Assembly: GCA_949825065.1 (NCBI GenBank)
Contig: OX463849.1
Location: 40,701,852-40,765,851, forward strand
From: Odontocerum albicorne
Taxonomy: Eukaryota > Arthropoda > Insecta > Trichoptera > Odontoceridae
Direction: 5' to 3'
DNA: 64,000 nucleotides
Part shown: positions 14,001-27,200 of the stretch, one piece after another
Layout: each line of letters opens with the position of its first letter
Numbering within the stretch: the stretch's first letter is position 1
Position numbers and translations under genes: made by a program
Notes under the pieces: model-generated
What the model was told of the DNA's origin: nothing
What the model saw: only the letters and a program-made list of their open reading frames with translations
Database searches by the model: none

Positions 14001-16824
14001 CCACGCTCCGATCGACTGTCTAAATGGTTTTCCTACCTTTACTTTTATTGAAGTCGGCACGCCATTGTATGTAATGGGAGCCAAATAAGCATATTGCATA
14101 AGCATAATATAAACAATACTTAATATTGTTGATATTCCATTGTTTTGATATTCAATGGTTTATGATATGGAATATGGTTAAATATCTTTTTGAATTATAT
14201 ATTTAATGGCAGTACAGTAAAACATAATAAAGCGAATTCGTCGACTGCGTAAAATTTCCTGAAATTTAATCTTGTTATTATTTAAAATCAATCTCTCATA
14301 TCAACAGTCTTCAAAGCTCACCTATTTTGCTATGTTGAGAAATTGTATGTTAAACAGAGTTTTTAAATTATAGAATCAATAATAAAAAATCCAAAGTAAA
14401 TCAAAATCCAGTATGCCAAATACTAGAAAAGTATTAAGTTCTAAAATAAATTTATTCTATATATCAGTAGAGTCCATAATTTTTTCTCCAAAGATCTATT
14501 TTTAATGTTAACCTAACATTGTTCTACTTAAAATAAATTTCAGTGCTAAAAAATAATTTCATTGTTTTTTTAGCACTATTATTATTATTTGTATTTTAAT
14601 AGAATGTAAATTAAATCTAGTAGCTAAATATTGTCCTAAAATTGCTTGTACTCTTCACCCCTAAAAACAAGAAATGTCTTAATTTCACTTATCATGCCTC
14701 TGAATCATTGAAGAAATGTTCCCCTGCTTAGCTATTACGAGTATATAGACGTCAGTTTGCATAAGTTGTTTGGTATATCCGTCACTATAACTTTCTTCTA
14801 AGTACTTGTATCTTCAAAAGCCGCCTCTGTAGACTTCTTGCTCTAATTGAATTTGTAATCTTGAATGATGTATCCATATTATTTTTTATACTAAGAATTT
14901 TCGCATATATGATAATGCCTATTAATCAACGATGTTAGGAATGGTATCATAATTTTGACAGAGTAAAAAAGCATATTTTTTACATTTTTGCTATCTTTTT
15001 AAATGATTTCACGATCAACCGGTAAATCTCAATCATCCAAATGCTGTACATAATATGGTTCAAATCCGGAGAGTAGGTAAAAAAACAGTAATAAAAATTA
15101 ACATCTTTGGAATTATGTATTTGTAATTTATATCCTTAACTTTGGTAGTGTTTTTAACATGTGTTAAGAATAGTAAATGTAATAACACCATAGACAAGCA
15201 CACACAGAGAACTATAATAGATTCAAACTATCGATTTATAAGAAAATAAGTTTGACTAATTATGTTGGGGGAAAAAATAACTGGTCAAAATTTTCATCAA
15301 TAAAGATAGCTTTACTATATTAGCATTCAATATAAATAAATAGTCAACACTGAGATTAAACTTTGTCCAATTTTTTTTAACCTTTATGTAACATAATTCC
15401 ATTATACACATGTCTTCAAAAATACATATTTTTCCTGGTTTCCTATATGTTGTCTTTTATACAATAATTTTATATTTCATTATCTTTTAATTGAGAATTG
15501 TGCATTCAATACAGTAACAAAAAACAAATTGCGTAATTTATTTTTTACAGGTTTTTGTACTACTAATGATGTGGATATATTCTTACGTCACATGAATAAT
15601 GCTCGTTATATAAGAGAATTAGATTTTGCTCGATTTCATTTTTACGACAGAACGGGAATTTACAAAAATATCATGGATGTTAATGGACATGCATTGCAAG
15701 GTGCTTCAAGTATAAGATACAGAAGGACAATCCCTATTTTTACACCTTATAAAGTTGAAACTCGCGTAAGTATTTTACTTTACTTCTTTATTGACAGTAA
15801 ACCTCAAATTGTAATTTTTTTTGCTATTTATTTTAGAGTAATATCGTGTTTGTGCATAAAAATTATAATAAAAGTTTATAGATGTATGCAGTACATCTGC
15901 ATGAATTCTGATGTGAACTTAAAACTCCCAAGTATCGTAGATCTATAAACTCTGATTGCTTTATAGAAAAATATCATACAATTGGCTCTTTACTACTTTT
16001 AGTCTTATGAAATAATATTTGTTGAATTGAAATTGAGAGATAAATGAAGACGTGTACAGATAACCTTAAAATACATATTTACAGTGAAGACTAACTGCCA
16101 GATTTAAAAAAAATTAAATAACAACTAAAACAAAAAGTAGAGTTTTAAACCGTAGACAAAAATACATATTAATATACAAATCACAATTATAGAACAAAGT
16201 TAATTTTTCAATAATATTGTTCACGAAATGCATTCTGACAGTCATACCAATGTTGCCCGTTCACTTGGCTTTGATCCGGCAGCATTAGTGCGAGTATTGG
16301 AATGCATATCATGATGTGCATCCAATACATTTGTAAAGTGTAAATAAGAGTATGTCATACATGTGTGTCTACAAAGTTACAAAGTGTTACGACAGTATGA
16401 AGAAATTATTATTCATAATAAACTATTCTACTGTTCGGTTAATCTCGATTCGGTTTGATTACAATTGTTTTGCTTAACATTTTCTTATTTATTGAATAAT
16501 TCAAACTCTTTACTTTTGGAGATAATATACAACAAAGCTTGTGGCTTATCATTTATTCTGTATTAAAATTGATTTTGTTATTTATTGTTACAGTTAACCT
16601 ACTGGGATGACAAAGCAATTTATATTGAACAGAAATTTATCACAATAAAGGACAACTTCGTAAGAGCTATAACATTATCCAAACAAAATATTGTGGGTTG
16701 TGATGTTAACGATTTGTTCAAAGGATTGAAAGGTTATGAAACTAAGCCACCATGTCCTCCAGAACTCACTCACTGGTTAGAAGCTATTGAAATATCCAGT
16801 GCTAAATTAAGGAAGAAGGAATAA
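10876..16824 (+). CDS. THEM6: THEM6-like protein (thioesterase superfamily member 6), 3 exons
   Basis: Exons 10876-11017, 15551-15765 and 16594-16824 join in frame to a 195-residue protein (human THEM6 has about 208). Residues 3-30 form one hydrophobic segment ([16 protein letters not shown]), a likely N-terminal membrane anchor. The rest is a hotdog fold of the 4-hydroxybenzoyl-CoA thioesterase type. It carries the family signature [20 protein letters not shown] at residues 54-73, and ends with the conserved [10 protein letters not shown] block. Donors are GTAAGA and GTAAGT, and acceptors follow TTTTTTACAG and TTATTGTTACAG. A poly(A) signal AATAAA lies at 16967-16972. Mammalian THEM6 is an ER-associated protein whose enzymatic substrate is poorly defined, so thioesterase activity here is inference from the fold. 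Intron 1 (4.5 kb) contains a decayed LINE. No frame breaks are seen. Confidence 0.92.
11160..12065 (+). pseudogene. Decayed non-LTR retrotransposon (LINE family A), reverse transcriptase C-terminal part
   Basis: A frameshifted reading gives the reverse-transcriptase catalytic core [13 protein letters not shown] at about 11235-11273. It is followed by [20 protein letters not shown] (about 11424) and NGALKHI...[12 protein letters not shown], and the C-terminal [19 protein letters not shown] region ends near 12025. Multiple stops separate these blocks. It lies in intron 1 of the THEM6-like gene in the sense direction. The 3' edge, CGTGATGGTATGTATGTA, matches six other truncated copies in this window. 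The clade is not resolved. Confidence 0.8.
12066..13440. other. Intron sequence, no feature except a short shared motif
   Basis: No coding sequence is seen. The segment 12138-12180 (TATAGAGCGCCATATAGGGA, then ACTCTCCTCA) resembles 21825-21865 (TATAAAGCGCCCTTTAGAGA, then ACTCTCCTCA), which suggests a small dispersed repeat. Confidence 0.35.
13444..13465. repeat. (ATT)n microsatellite
   Basis: About seven ATT units in tandem. Confidence 0.8.
13680..14010. repeat. Strand-asymmetric A/C-rich, G-poor block
   Basis: About 330 bases in which the + strand is almost free of G while C is common. A poly-A/AAG core lies near 13838-13865. Two overlapping 66- and 89-codon frames are products of this skew and are not called as genes. 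Origin is unknown. It sits in intron 1 of the THEM6-like gene. Confidence 0.5.
14016..15550. other. Intron 1 sequence, no feature seen
   Basis: AT-rich intron sequence that ends in the acceptor TTTTTTACAG at 15541-15550. Confidence 0.4.
15551..15765 (+). CDS. THEM6: THEM6-like exon 2
   Basis: Encodes residues 48-119, including the hotdog signature HMNNARY (residues 61-67) and the [15 protein letters not shown] strand. The acceptor is TTTTTTACAG and the donor is CGC|GTAAGT, phase 0. Confidence 0.92.
16594..16824 (+). CDS. THEM6: THEM6-like exon 3
   Basis: Encodes residues 120-195 and TAA. It starts [15 protein letters not shown], the THEM6 hotdog strand that aligns to the GWDDRAFYLEARF-type segment of mammals. 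It ends KLRKKE. Confidence 0.92.
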   Translation, partial: LTYWDDKAIYIEQKFITIKDNFVRAITLSKQNIVGCDVNDLFKGLKGYETKPPCPPELTHWLEAIEISSAKLRKKE

Positions 16825-17160
16825 GTCCAATTATTCCTCTTTTGTATCTGTGATACAAACAAATTAATTTATTTTTACAATTCTTCAATTTTATTAAGTG
16901 TTATCAATATAAATTGTATTTTTGTAGAAAGATCTAGTCTTTGAACTTTCGTATAAATTCACATCAAATAAATATATTCTTTTACATTTTTATAATTTTA
17001 TATCTTGATATATTAAAAAAAAAAACATCAATATTAAAAAAATTATTTGTTTTTTTTTCCTCCCGTACAATGTTAACCTAAAGTACCTATGCTATAATAT
17101 ATATATATTTTTTTCAATATCCTAATATACTTGTACAACAGTCATATGCAAAACCATAAC

Positions 17161-17377
17161 TATAGTTCGGAAATTCTAGGATGAGTCCTGTGACAGCTCA
17201 CAAATTTGCCTCAATACAACCTTGTAACGATGTTCAGTAATTTTAATTGTTTTATCAACTTTAATATAAGCCTCAATTCTAATAAATAGCAAGTTATTTA
17301 GGTAAATACATTACATAAGTTTGTATTGGGGTAAATTTGTGAGCTGTCACAGGACTCATCCTAGAATTTCCGAACTA
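17161..17377. mobile_element. Palindromic MITE, copy 1
   Basis: About 217 bp with terminal inverted repeats of roughly 60 bp. The left begins TATAGTTCGGAAATTCTAGG and the right ends CCTAGAATTTCCGAACTA. The unique centre is AT-rich and non-coding. A second copy at 22831-23046 has the centre in reverse orientation. The target duplication is not cleanly resolved (TA is possible). Confidence 0.8.
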
Positions 17378-18227
17378 TGATAACCATTTCATTTCTGTAT
17401 GCTCCACATTCGGATGAGAAATATCAAATTTCAGGCTTCAGAAACAATTCCAGTGATCACAAATAAATATGAAGACATTGGTAATGGTAATAAAAACAGT
17501 GTTGCTTGATGATAGAGATATTTGTGATGATATAAGAAACTTATAATAAATCACATTGACAGAATAAAAGGTACACTATAATACTGGATTGGAGAAAACA
17601 TTTCCAACCAAAAGTCATTTTATACAAATAAGTGAAAATAATGAAAGAATAATTTTCAATTGTTAATTCAAAAAGTTTATTAAAACTAGATTTTAAAAAT
17701 GTTTATATTCATGAAAAAAGAAATGGTTTCATATTTATTAAAAAATAATAAATTGGAAACAATTAGGTAAGTATATAAGTTCTACTTTATTTTACAGTAT
17801 TTTTAAGACTTAATTTAGATTTTGAAGTGTTCAAAAATGCTTTCATTTTGTGAAATAGGCTCATCAGTTATTCAAGTCAATCGTGTAGATTTTTTTACAA
17901 ATTGAAAATTATAAAGTAAAAGAGGAATTCTATAACATTAATAAGAATTCAATAAATATTTTTTTACTCCTCAAGACCTTTTTGGCTTATTAGGTTGTAA
18001 TTAGATGGTTGACAATTACCTAAATAACTGAAATGGCCAATCCTGGGAGTAAAATTAAGTTAATGGAAATTATATCAGTGTTTCTGAATTATTATTGATT
18101 AAAAACTATAGGTTTCTATGATCTTAGTGATGTTGCATTAAATAAAATTATAAAGATTTAAAGGAAGATTTTTAAAACGGAAAAATCTTTCAGATTCATT
18201 ATTTTATTTATTTTTAATTGATAAAAC

Positions 18228-18922
18228 CAGGGCTGTGGAGTCGGATGAAAATTTACCGACTCCGGCTTTATTTTATACTCCGACTCCAACTCTTGACTCT
18301 GACTTCAATTTTTATTTTATTTTATAATTTACTGCGTCTACCTAATGTATTTATATTGACTTATTAATAATGGATACAGGTATAAATAAAAAATTAATTA
18401 TATTCGTACACAAATGAAACAATTTAATAAAAAAATATATAAACAATACGCATTAAGCAATATCTTCACACAAAAATAATATTAAAAATATATATATTAA
18501 TATTTAAAAAAAGAATTAAATAAAACTTTTAAAATAATTAGAAAAACAACACAGGTAGGTATTAAAAGAAATAAGAAAACACTTTAAAATAAAAAGGTTG
18601 CTTCATTTGTTTTCATACGTTAACTAAATCTTATTTATATTGTTTATTATTATTTTGATTCAAATTGAATAGAACACAAGATAAGATTTTTGAAAGTAAA
18701 TATACTTTATATAAATCTTATTTCCTATTCGTAGTCTAAATGGAATTAGATCTCAAAAAAAGAATTGCTTATATTAAGTCAGGATTTATGAAAGCTCTTA
18801 AATCTGATTTAATCATTTTAAGCGCGGAAAATAACCGCTCTACCGAAACTTAAACGGAGTCGGAGTCGGTCGATTTTTTCCAACTCCGCCTAAAATGTTC
18901 CGACTCCGACTCCACAGCCCTG
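18228..18922. mobile_element. hAT-type non-autonomous element
   Basis: The ends are CAGGGCTGTGGAGTCGG and its inverse, CCGACTCCACAGCCCTG. They are flanked by a perfect 8-bp duplication, GATAAAAC (18220-18227 and 18923-18930), which is diagnostic of hAT transposons. Subterminal GACTCCG/CGGAGTC motifs are repeated many times at both ends. The 695-bp interior is AT-rich with no transposase remnant that I can read. Confidence 0.85.
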
Positions 18923-18930
18923 GATAAAAC

Positions 18931-21050
18931 ACTTACAGGAAATGAATCATTGAATACATAAAAAAAACATTTTTAAATTATACTAAATATTAAAATCGCA
19001 ATTATTATTGTTCATTTCATGCGCAGCTCAGTAATGTAAACAGGTTAATAAAAAATGTAGGTCTATAAGAGAAAATGCTATAATTATTTTGGTGGAGAGA
19101 AAACACACTCATTGGTTCGCCAGTTCAGCCCTCATCTTTTTAAACCTGGACAACATTAAACTAAATATGTCCACATCGGAGCTAGCTACTGTTTATACTG
19201 TACTCTTGGTACATTCACACTACCGGGTTAAACAAGCTCATATTATATCTGCATATAGCTACACTGAACAAAACAGATCTAAGAGAGTTAGAGGGAAGAT
19301 TGAAATCAATTAATTCCATCGGTGAGTACTTAAGATCATTCAAGATTTTATAAACAAACACAAGGTTAAAGCTACGTCTAAGGTTTCAAGCTATTTAGGA
19401 TTGAAAAAAGACAACCTATCACTATATAACTTAAGAATATTGAGCAACTTCTTATGACAAAGACACCTCAAGAATCACAACAATTTAGCGAACATATAAC
19501 TTATAGTTAGGGTTCTATTATCACACAGACATAAACCAGGCTGCTTCTTATCAATTCCTGAATAGTTTTATAATCCTCATTAGAAATCTAAAGGATCTTT
19601 TTTTTATGTTGTTAATTAACATGATAATCTAAGGCAAGACGAGAGTCATGGTCGATACTAAGATCATACATAACTTCTAGGTTTTGCAAATTTTGATTAT
19701 TTAATGTATTAGTACCATGAAAAATGATGATGCAGTTGCGTGTAAATGTTAATCTGTAACACTTTTCTATGTCATGTCCATACGTCTCATTTTTATGATG
19801 CTAACTATGCATCTGATTTGTCATAATAAAACAATTAAATAATCTAACAAAATTTATTAACGTTTAATGTTATGGACATTTAACACTTTTTGAGAGATTA
19901 AGTTGATTTCAATAAGTTTTATTTTTTACTGCTGATAAGCAGAGCTATTAAGATTGCCTTGGAGTTTTCAATATCTACCTCACAGAACTTATTGTTCCTA
20001 TTCATTACTAGTTATCTAGTAGAACATTTGAGACAGCATCTGGTGATAGCAGACCTTTTATTCATTATTGGTACTCTGGTTGTATTTTTTTATTTCCCTG
20101 TAACTAATTTAGTGGTTTTTATTATAAAATAACGAATTGAGAAATTTGATGGTTTGCTGAAGAATTTCTTAGAAACAAAAATGGGCAGATGGAGTGTTTG
20201 AAAACCATGGAATATTTGAATATGGATAAGGGTTAGGGCCAGTAGATTTGGCTAGGATAGTCCACTACAATTGATGTAAATTAATATTAAACTGTAATAT
20301 ATCAAAGTATGGCTATAATCTAGTTTAACAGTAGTTTCAAACAATTTCAACAGGCTTTAAGGCCATGCTAATTGTAGTCAGTCAGGAAAGTTCTAAATAG
20401 GTGGTGATAATGAAATTGACAAGTGTGGTGTATACATATACTCTTATCACGTAGATAGATCTCCACATTTTTCTAATTACACTTAATAATCATTGACTCT
20501 GTAGATGTTGAACATTATTTTAGAGCCCTTGCCCTAATACATTACAATAGCACAACAATAACCTTCTTCCAGTTATAAACAGTGTATCCAGAGTTCCAAC
20601 ATTTATTAAAGTATATTCGCTTTCATTCAATCAATCTATCTCTCCCATGTGCAATATGCTCAGAGGCTATATTACAGATATTTTTGATGAGTATTTTTAT
20701 TTCCTTTAAGGTAATTTCATACATTTCATCTCAATAGTAAGACATACTAATAAAAAAATAGGTTTTTCATTACGATTACTTGTACTTTTATGTATTAAAG
20801 TGTGCCTTACATTGTCTACTATTACGGTAGATGGTACATATATGGACAAATTATGAAATCCAAGGGTAATAAAATGAAAGAGAAAGTAAACTTTGCATAA
20901 TTTAATAATTAAAAAATTTGAGAAATTTAGAAATAAGTGAATAAGAGTATGACAAACCAGCCCCTTTAACAATTTATTTTTAGTACGAGTACTTTAAATT
21001 TAAGGAAGGCGATAGGATCAAAATATTTGAATTATGGCAGCATTTACAAT
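18931..21050. other. Intergenic, no feature seen
   Basis: Two chance open frames (19089-19313 and 20706-20972) show no family signature. No repeat structure was recognised. Confidence 0.4.
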
Positions 21051-21180
21051 TTGACGTTTCGCTGTAGTTGAAAATACGCGACTCGTGTTTTTGTCGTGTT
21101 ATCAAGAAAACATTCTGTTCTCGAGTGTTCGTTTGAGTGTTAAAAAGATTTTGAGTAATTTTTAGATTTTCTGTCTTAAA
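21051..21180 (+). promoter_or_regulatory. Probable 5' UTR/promoter-proximal region of the phosphatase gene
   Basis: This stretch is richer in CG dinucleotides than its surroundings (CGTTTCGC, ACGCGACTCG, TCGAGTGTTCG) and leads directly to the start context TTAAAATGG. No TATA box is identifiable. Its role is inferred from position and composition. Confidence 0.35.
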
Positions 21181-21223
21181 ATGGCTACTGATGCTAAAAA
21201 GAAAGCACTTTTCATCTGCTTAG
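21181..21223 (+). CDS. ACP1: LMW-PTP exon 1
   Basis: Forty-three bases encoding MATDAKKKALFICL plus the first base of G15. It carries the catalytic cysteine C13. The donor is G|GTAAGT. It is too short to stand out as an ORF and is identified by joining to exon 2. Confidence 0.93.
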
Positions 21224-24200
21224 GTAAGTTTTAATTTATGTTTTATGATGAACTATACGAATTTTATTTATTTTTTCTAACACGTTGAAATTTTGCTGGA
21301 AATATGCTTTTCTAAATATTTCATAACATATTGCAGAAGATACGTTTTGGGCGGATGCCAAACTTCTTCAGTTTTTTTGTTTATGTTAAATTTTTGTTAT
21401 CGATCGGAATATCTTGCGGATAAATTTGAGATTACGCATCTTGCCCAAAATATAACCGTCTTATATTTTATTTTAGACATCAATCTTTTTATACGCTCAA
21501 GTTCTTAAATTCTTCATGAACACTATTATAAATACATATTTTTTATTAAAATTATTTCATTATTTTTTGGTTCACTCTTAATTATGTTTAAGATATCATG
21601 TGCCATTGGATATTGAAAGTAGCACAACCTAAGTTTCCTCTAAAAAAAAAATAGTATACGATATGATAGACTATCCCTCATGTTCAAGTATGATTGTCAG
21701 CCAATCTGTGGATGAAAGAAACCTGTGCGTGTATTGTTTTATTGTGTGCAAGCTGTTGCACTTTAACAATCAGATGTATCAAACCCAAAGTTCCAATGGC
21801 AAGAAGAAGAAAAGGATAATTTTATAAAGCGCCCTTTAGAGAGCAAACTCTCCTCAAGGGCAATCTAACTCTGAACTCAAACCCACAATTTCTAAACAAA
21901 TCACATCTGGTAGCTATATCAGCTTCCGAACGAATGATGTGCTTTCTTTATATACAGTACAACCCTGTGGGATTACTACCATGCTACAACTTCCTCCAAT
22001 CAACCAGAAAGATGTTTATGAGGTCTCAAATGAAAACCAGACTAAATTTAAAAAAAAATCTTGGTTCTGGCGGGAATCGAACTCGCTACCTCCGACTTGA
22101 AAGACAGGTGTCTTACCAACTAGGCCACAGAGGTGGTCAAAGGATATCATAGTTCCAAGATGATTGCCATGTTTACTCTGTTGCAGCTTTTTTTTCAGAA
22201 AAGTTTAAAATAAAAAAAGTTAATATGTAGTAGATTCACGATTCATAATATTTTTTTTAGATATTCATTATTTAGGTGTGAATGCACCTGATATACATTA
22301 TTTAGGTGTGAATGCACCTGATATAATTTCTTTAGGTCGTTTTAAAGAAAATCCATCAACAAGTGACATAAGCCAATAAAGCACATTACGTGGTTAGACT
22401 CAATGGCTATTGGGTTGGGTATTGATTTCTTTTGTGTGACACACTTGTGAGACATTATGTAAGAATAATTTCTTTAAATCACCAACAGTCTATCCCCTCA
22501 TGTTTTCAGAATCCTCTAATTTTAAAGGTAGAAATATAAATTTAAATATCAACTTACCCTTATAGTGTTCTGATTACTCAGTTGAGATGATAAGCTTCCA
22601 AATAATGGGTTTTTATAGCGTGTGATAGGATTTGTTTTTGAAATAAAATACATATAAATTATTTAAATGGCCGTGTATTTGAATTCAATTGATAGGTTAT
22701 TTAATGACAATTATTGTTTGAAGATAATTTCATTAATATGTTGACCGTGGCTGGCTCTTATGTACCTTAACCGATCATAAGGTGGATTTGCCATTAAGAA
22801 CGATAGAACTTTATAATAAAATAAAACAACTATAGTTCGGAAATTCTAGGATGAGTCCTGTGACAGCTCACAAATTTGCCCCAATACAACCTTATGTAAT
22901 GTATTTACCTAAATAACTTGCTATTTATTAGAATTGAGGCTTATATTAAAGTTTATAAAATAATTAAAGTTACTGAACATCGTTACAAGGTTGTATTGGG
23001 GCAAATTTGTGAGCTGTCACAGGACTCATCCTAGAATTTCCGAACTTAAATTAATCAAAAATGGATCTGAAGGTTTAATTTGAAAGAATATTTCATGCCG
23101 TTTATGATTTAACCCTTTTAATCCCAGCATATTTTAGAAAAAAAACAGTAGTTTATATTTTATTTTTTATCTCAGTTAATATAATATTTAGTTTTCAAAG
23201 CACTGTTTTAAAAGTGAATGATCTCAAAGGTTAAAAAAATATATATTCAACATAAAAATTTGTATGAAAACTTTGAGGCCGATGATCGGCCCCGTGGAAT
23301 TTTTCCAGTAAACCAGTTGAGGCCGATGATCGGCCCCGTGAGTTTAAAAGGGTTAAACAAGATATCGTACAAATGGCTTCCACGGCTTTTTTGCACTGGC
23401 CAATTCGATAATGCCAATTTTCGATGACTCGGTGGAGCGTTTCCGGCTGTATGGCGCCAATAACATGACAAATGTTGGCCTCAAGTTCATCAAGAGTCTT
23501 GGGTTTGTTGGTGTAAACCTGTGATTTTACATAACCCCAAAGAAAATAATTCAGAGGCGTTAAATCGCACGATCTTGGCGGCCAATTCAAAATCCTATCA
23601 CACCCAAAAAAACATTCTTTATTATGGGCTAGCTAAGACAGTTATCTCTCTCGAGTACATATCATTAATAGTAGCATGCTATATATTTTAGCGTAACTGC
23701 CAATTTAGCGATATGGAAAAGCACACTGAGATTGACCTTTAGATTGTACCTTAACAGACTTTTAATATCATGGATTATCTTAATATGTATTTATCTTAAT
23801 AAGTCATAATCATTGATTATTAAAAATCTCCAACTAAGAACACTAGAGGAAGGGATTAACTAAGAAACTTTTTGCTATTGTTAGATTCAAATATAACTTC
23901 TAAATGCAGTAACCATATTTAAAAGTTGTAAAGAATGTATTTTAAAAAAATTAACAAAGGGTATATTAATAAAGTTAAATACTCATAGTTTTTTCATTGA
24001 TGATGATAGACAATTCCTCCTGATCAAGTATGTTTGTCAGACATCCTGTAAATGAAAGATGCCTGTGTATGTAGTGATATATTGTGTGCAAGCTGTTAAA
24101 TTAAGCAGTCTTGACATATCAAACCCAATAGCAAGGAGATCGATGAACAGCAAATTTAATCTGTTGCAGTCTTTCATAAGGCAGAGCACTATTTTTATGT

Positions 24201-27200
24201 TGTTTAATAGCGCTATAAGAATTTAACATAATTAGCATATAAGCTACAGAAAAACAAATTCAGGTGTAAAATGTTTTACAAGTAAAACCAGTCTGGATTG
24301 AATCCGCTAGGAATTGAACCTGAGGTGTTCACTTGCTTAGTGTGATTGCAAACCGTTGGACCATGACTGTCAATCGATGTTTTTCATTATCTCTGGATAT
24401 TGCTATATATGTGTTAAAATGAAAATTTGGTATATATCTTTTCTTTAGTTGAAATATGCGGTATCATTTAGGTGGTTAACACTGCTTCTAGTGCATGTTT
24501 TGTCAGTCCCATGACCTATAGTTTGCATGTTTTACTTAACACCTACGTGTTCCAGATTCGATTCCCAGTGGGTTCTGGATTGGTTTTCTAAATTCACTGC
24601 TGTACTAAGTAGCTACCTAGCTTAAATTCTTAGAGCACTTTTGAAGTGTATATTAGTTCTTAGAATTTTTCAAATTTGATACCGAGTCGTACAACAGGTT
24701 ATTGAAATATTTTTAAATATATCGGAATTTGAATAATGTTTCTGACTAGAAATTCACTATACATCAGATTATCAACACTAGCATTGCTGTATAAAAAAAT
24801 TATGAACACAATCAATTACTTGCAACAATTTCATTGGACTGATCTAATCGTTTCACTGTCTGAGTGATACGACAAGGATTTAAAAAAAATACTAGTTTAA
24901 AAAAAGGTCCATGATATGCTTAATTAATATCAACCAAGAATGGATTAAAGCTATGGGTGAACAAATTTGTTGAAACAATTTAAGTCAGCATACTTTGGCT
25001 GAACTAGAAAGAAAACATCCAGCTCAAACACCATGTATGCAGGTAGAGGCTTTGTAGAGAAAGGACGCAACTGGATTGGGCACAAATTCTTGAAGAGGTA
25101 GGAGAGAAACATGTGGCAGTTCTTAATTTAGATTACTGGTCCTGACCCTCAGAACAAGTGGAAGAAAAGAGAGAAAGGAAAATTATTTTGTTTTGATCTA
25201 TAAGTATGAACAACCATATATATAGAACATTTGGTTGCTTTCAGGAAATATCTGCCGGTCCCCAATAGCCGAGGGAGTGTTCATCAAGCTTGTGAAAGAC
25301 AGTGGTCAAACAGAAAAATGGGAGATAGACAGCGCAGCTCTTGGCTCTTGGCATGTGGGAAATCATCCTGATTATAGGGCTTTGGAAACTATGAAGCAGC
25401 ATAAAATCATCTACAGTAACAGAGCCAGGCAAGTATGTAGAGTTTCAAATCATTTTGCTTTCTTGTGTACTTTTGATAGAACAACTGATACGAGGGTTGC
25501 TACTTAAGTTTTGAGATATGGCAACACCAGTGTAGATACATCAAATTTGACATCAGCATCGTAAAGTTTGACGTTTTTAATGGTATACGTGCTCAGAAAG
25601 TTTTGTCATACGAGTGCTATTTGTGTTGTTTACAGTGACTTGAAAAATTCATCTCGGCCAAAAATGGAATTAATTCGTGAACATTTTCGTGCAATGATTT
25701 TTTATGATTTTCAACGTTAAGTAACTCAACAACAGTGTGCCGATCCACTAGCTTCGACTTTTGGTGATGAAGCACCATCCCGGGCCACTGTGTTTCCCTG
25801 GTTTTCTGTATTCAATTGTGGTCGTAGTTCGCTCCAGGACGAATTTCGTGAAGGTCATCCAAAATCGGTTGTTGTGCCAGAAAACATCGATGCTGTGTGT
25901 GAACTGATATTGCAAGATCGTCATGAGACTTATCGTGAGATTGAGGTATGTTTGGGCATTAGTTCCATTCACATACATTCAATATTGCATGAATATTTGG
26001 CCGTCAAAAAATATTTGTTCGCGTTGGATACTGCATCATTTGACAAATCGCTCAAAAAAAAAGCTCGTGTCGATTAGTCCAAAGAAATGTTGAAAAAATT
26101 CGATCGCAGTGCTTCAAAAGACGTCTATAAGATCGTGACAGGCGACGAATCATGGATCTATGCATATGAGCCAGAAACTAAACAGCAGTCGACTGTATGG
26201 GTCTTTCAAGACGAGCCAAATCCAACAAAAGTTGTTCGCGCACGAAGCACTTCGAAGCAAATGGTGGCTTGTTTCTTCGGTATAAATGGTCATGTCACAA
26301 CAGTGCCTTTAGTGAAACGTCGTACGGTCAATTCTGAATGGTACACCACCATTTGTTTGCCAGAAGTGTTCGGAGAAATGAGGAAAACCAACCGCTGAAG
26401 ACGGATCATTCTCCACCTAATGCGAGCTCTCACACATCGGCTCAAACAAGTGACTTTTTGAGCACTCAAAACATCGAATTGATGGGTCATCCGCCGTACA
26501 GCCCTGGTTTGGCACCCAATGACTTCTTTTTATTCCCGAACATCAAAAATAAATTGCGAGGTCAACGTTTTTTGACGCCTGAAGAAGCGGTTGATGCGTT
26601 CAAAACACATGTTTTGTAGTTACCTCATTCGGTGTACCGGACAGGCACAAAGACTGTAGATAGGTGGATGGTCGCCGCGTAGCGCTCCGAGAATCGAGGT
26701 AGCGAATTCCGTATCGAAGATCCAGCAGAAGAAGAAGAAGAAGAGCAGGGAGAGATTCCTCTCAGGCAGTCGATGTAGGGTAGCGGGTTTCGAGTAAAAA
26801 CACGGTAAAATCGGTATTACTGAGAATGTATTTCAATGAAGAACTAGTGAGAAGCACAATGAGAAGGCACAATGAGAAGTGATTTCCAAATTGGGAGGCC
26901 CTCTATATTAATGGTCAATCGGTCATAGCAAGCGCCCGTTGCCCGCGAAATACAACAACTTTCGGGGTTTTGGGCCCTGCTTACGCCGACTGACTTTGGC
27001 CTTAGTCTCGATGCCTCGGCCGCCAGCACATTTTCCCTGTGCGGTCGCGAGCGCAATCGGACTCAAACAAACATACATATAACATAGTTCTATAGCAGAT
27101 TTACATATACAATATAGCAAACATATAGAATGAATTATAACATACAAGTTTAATAATACAGATCTACACACAGTGTCCTTTTCATATCACATATCCACAC

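Noticed and set aside
19089..19313. 74-codon open frame
   Set aside because: No recognisable protein, no splice context, and no homologous copy in the window.
22062..22140. Possible tRNA gene (minus strand)
   Set aside because: A and B boxes are present but stems do not pair well and it is joined to a SINE tail. The same holds for 24300, 35050, 35365, 36820, 42770 and 63.8 kb.
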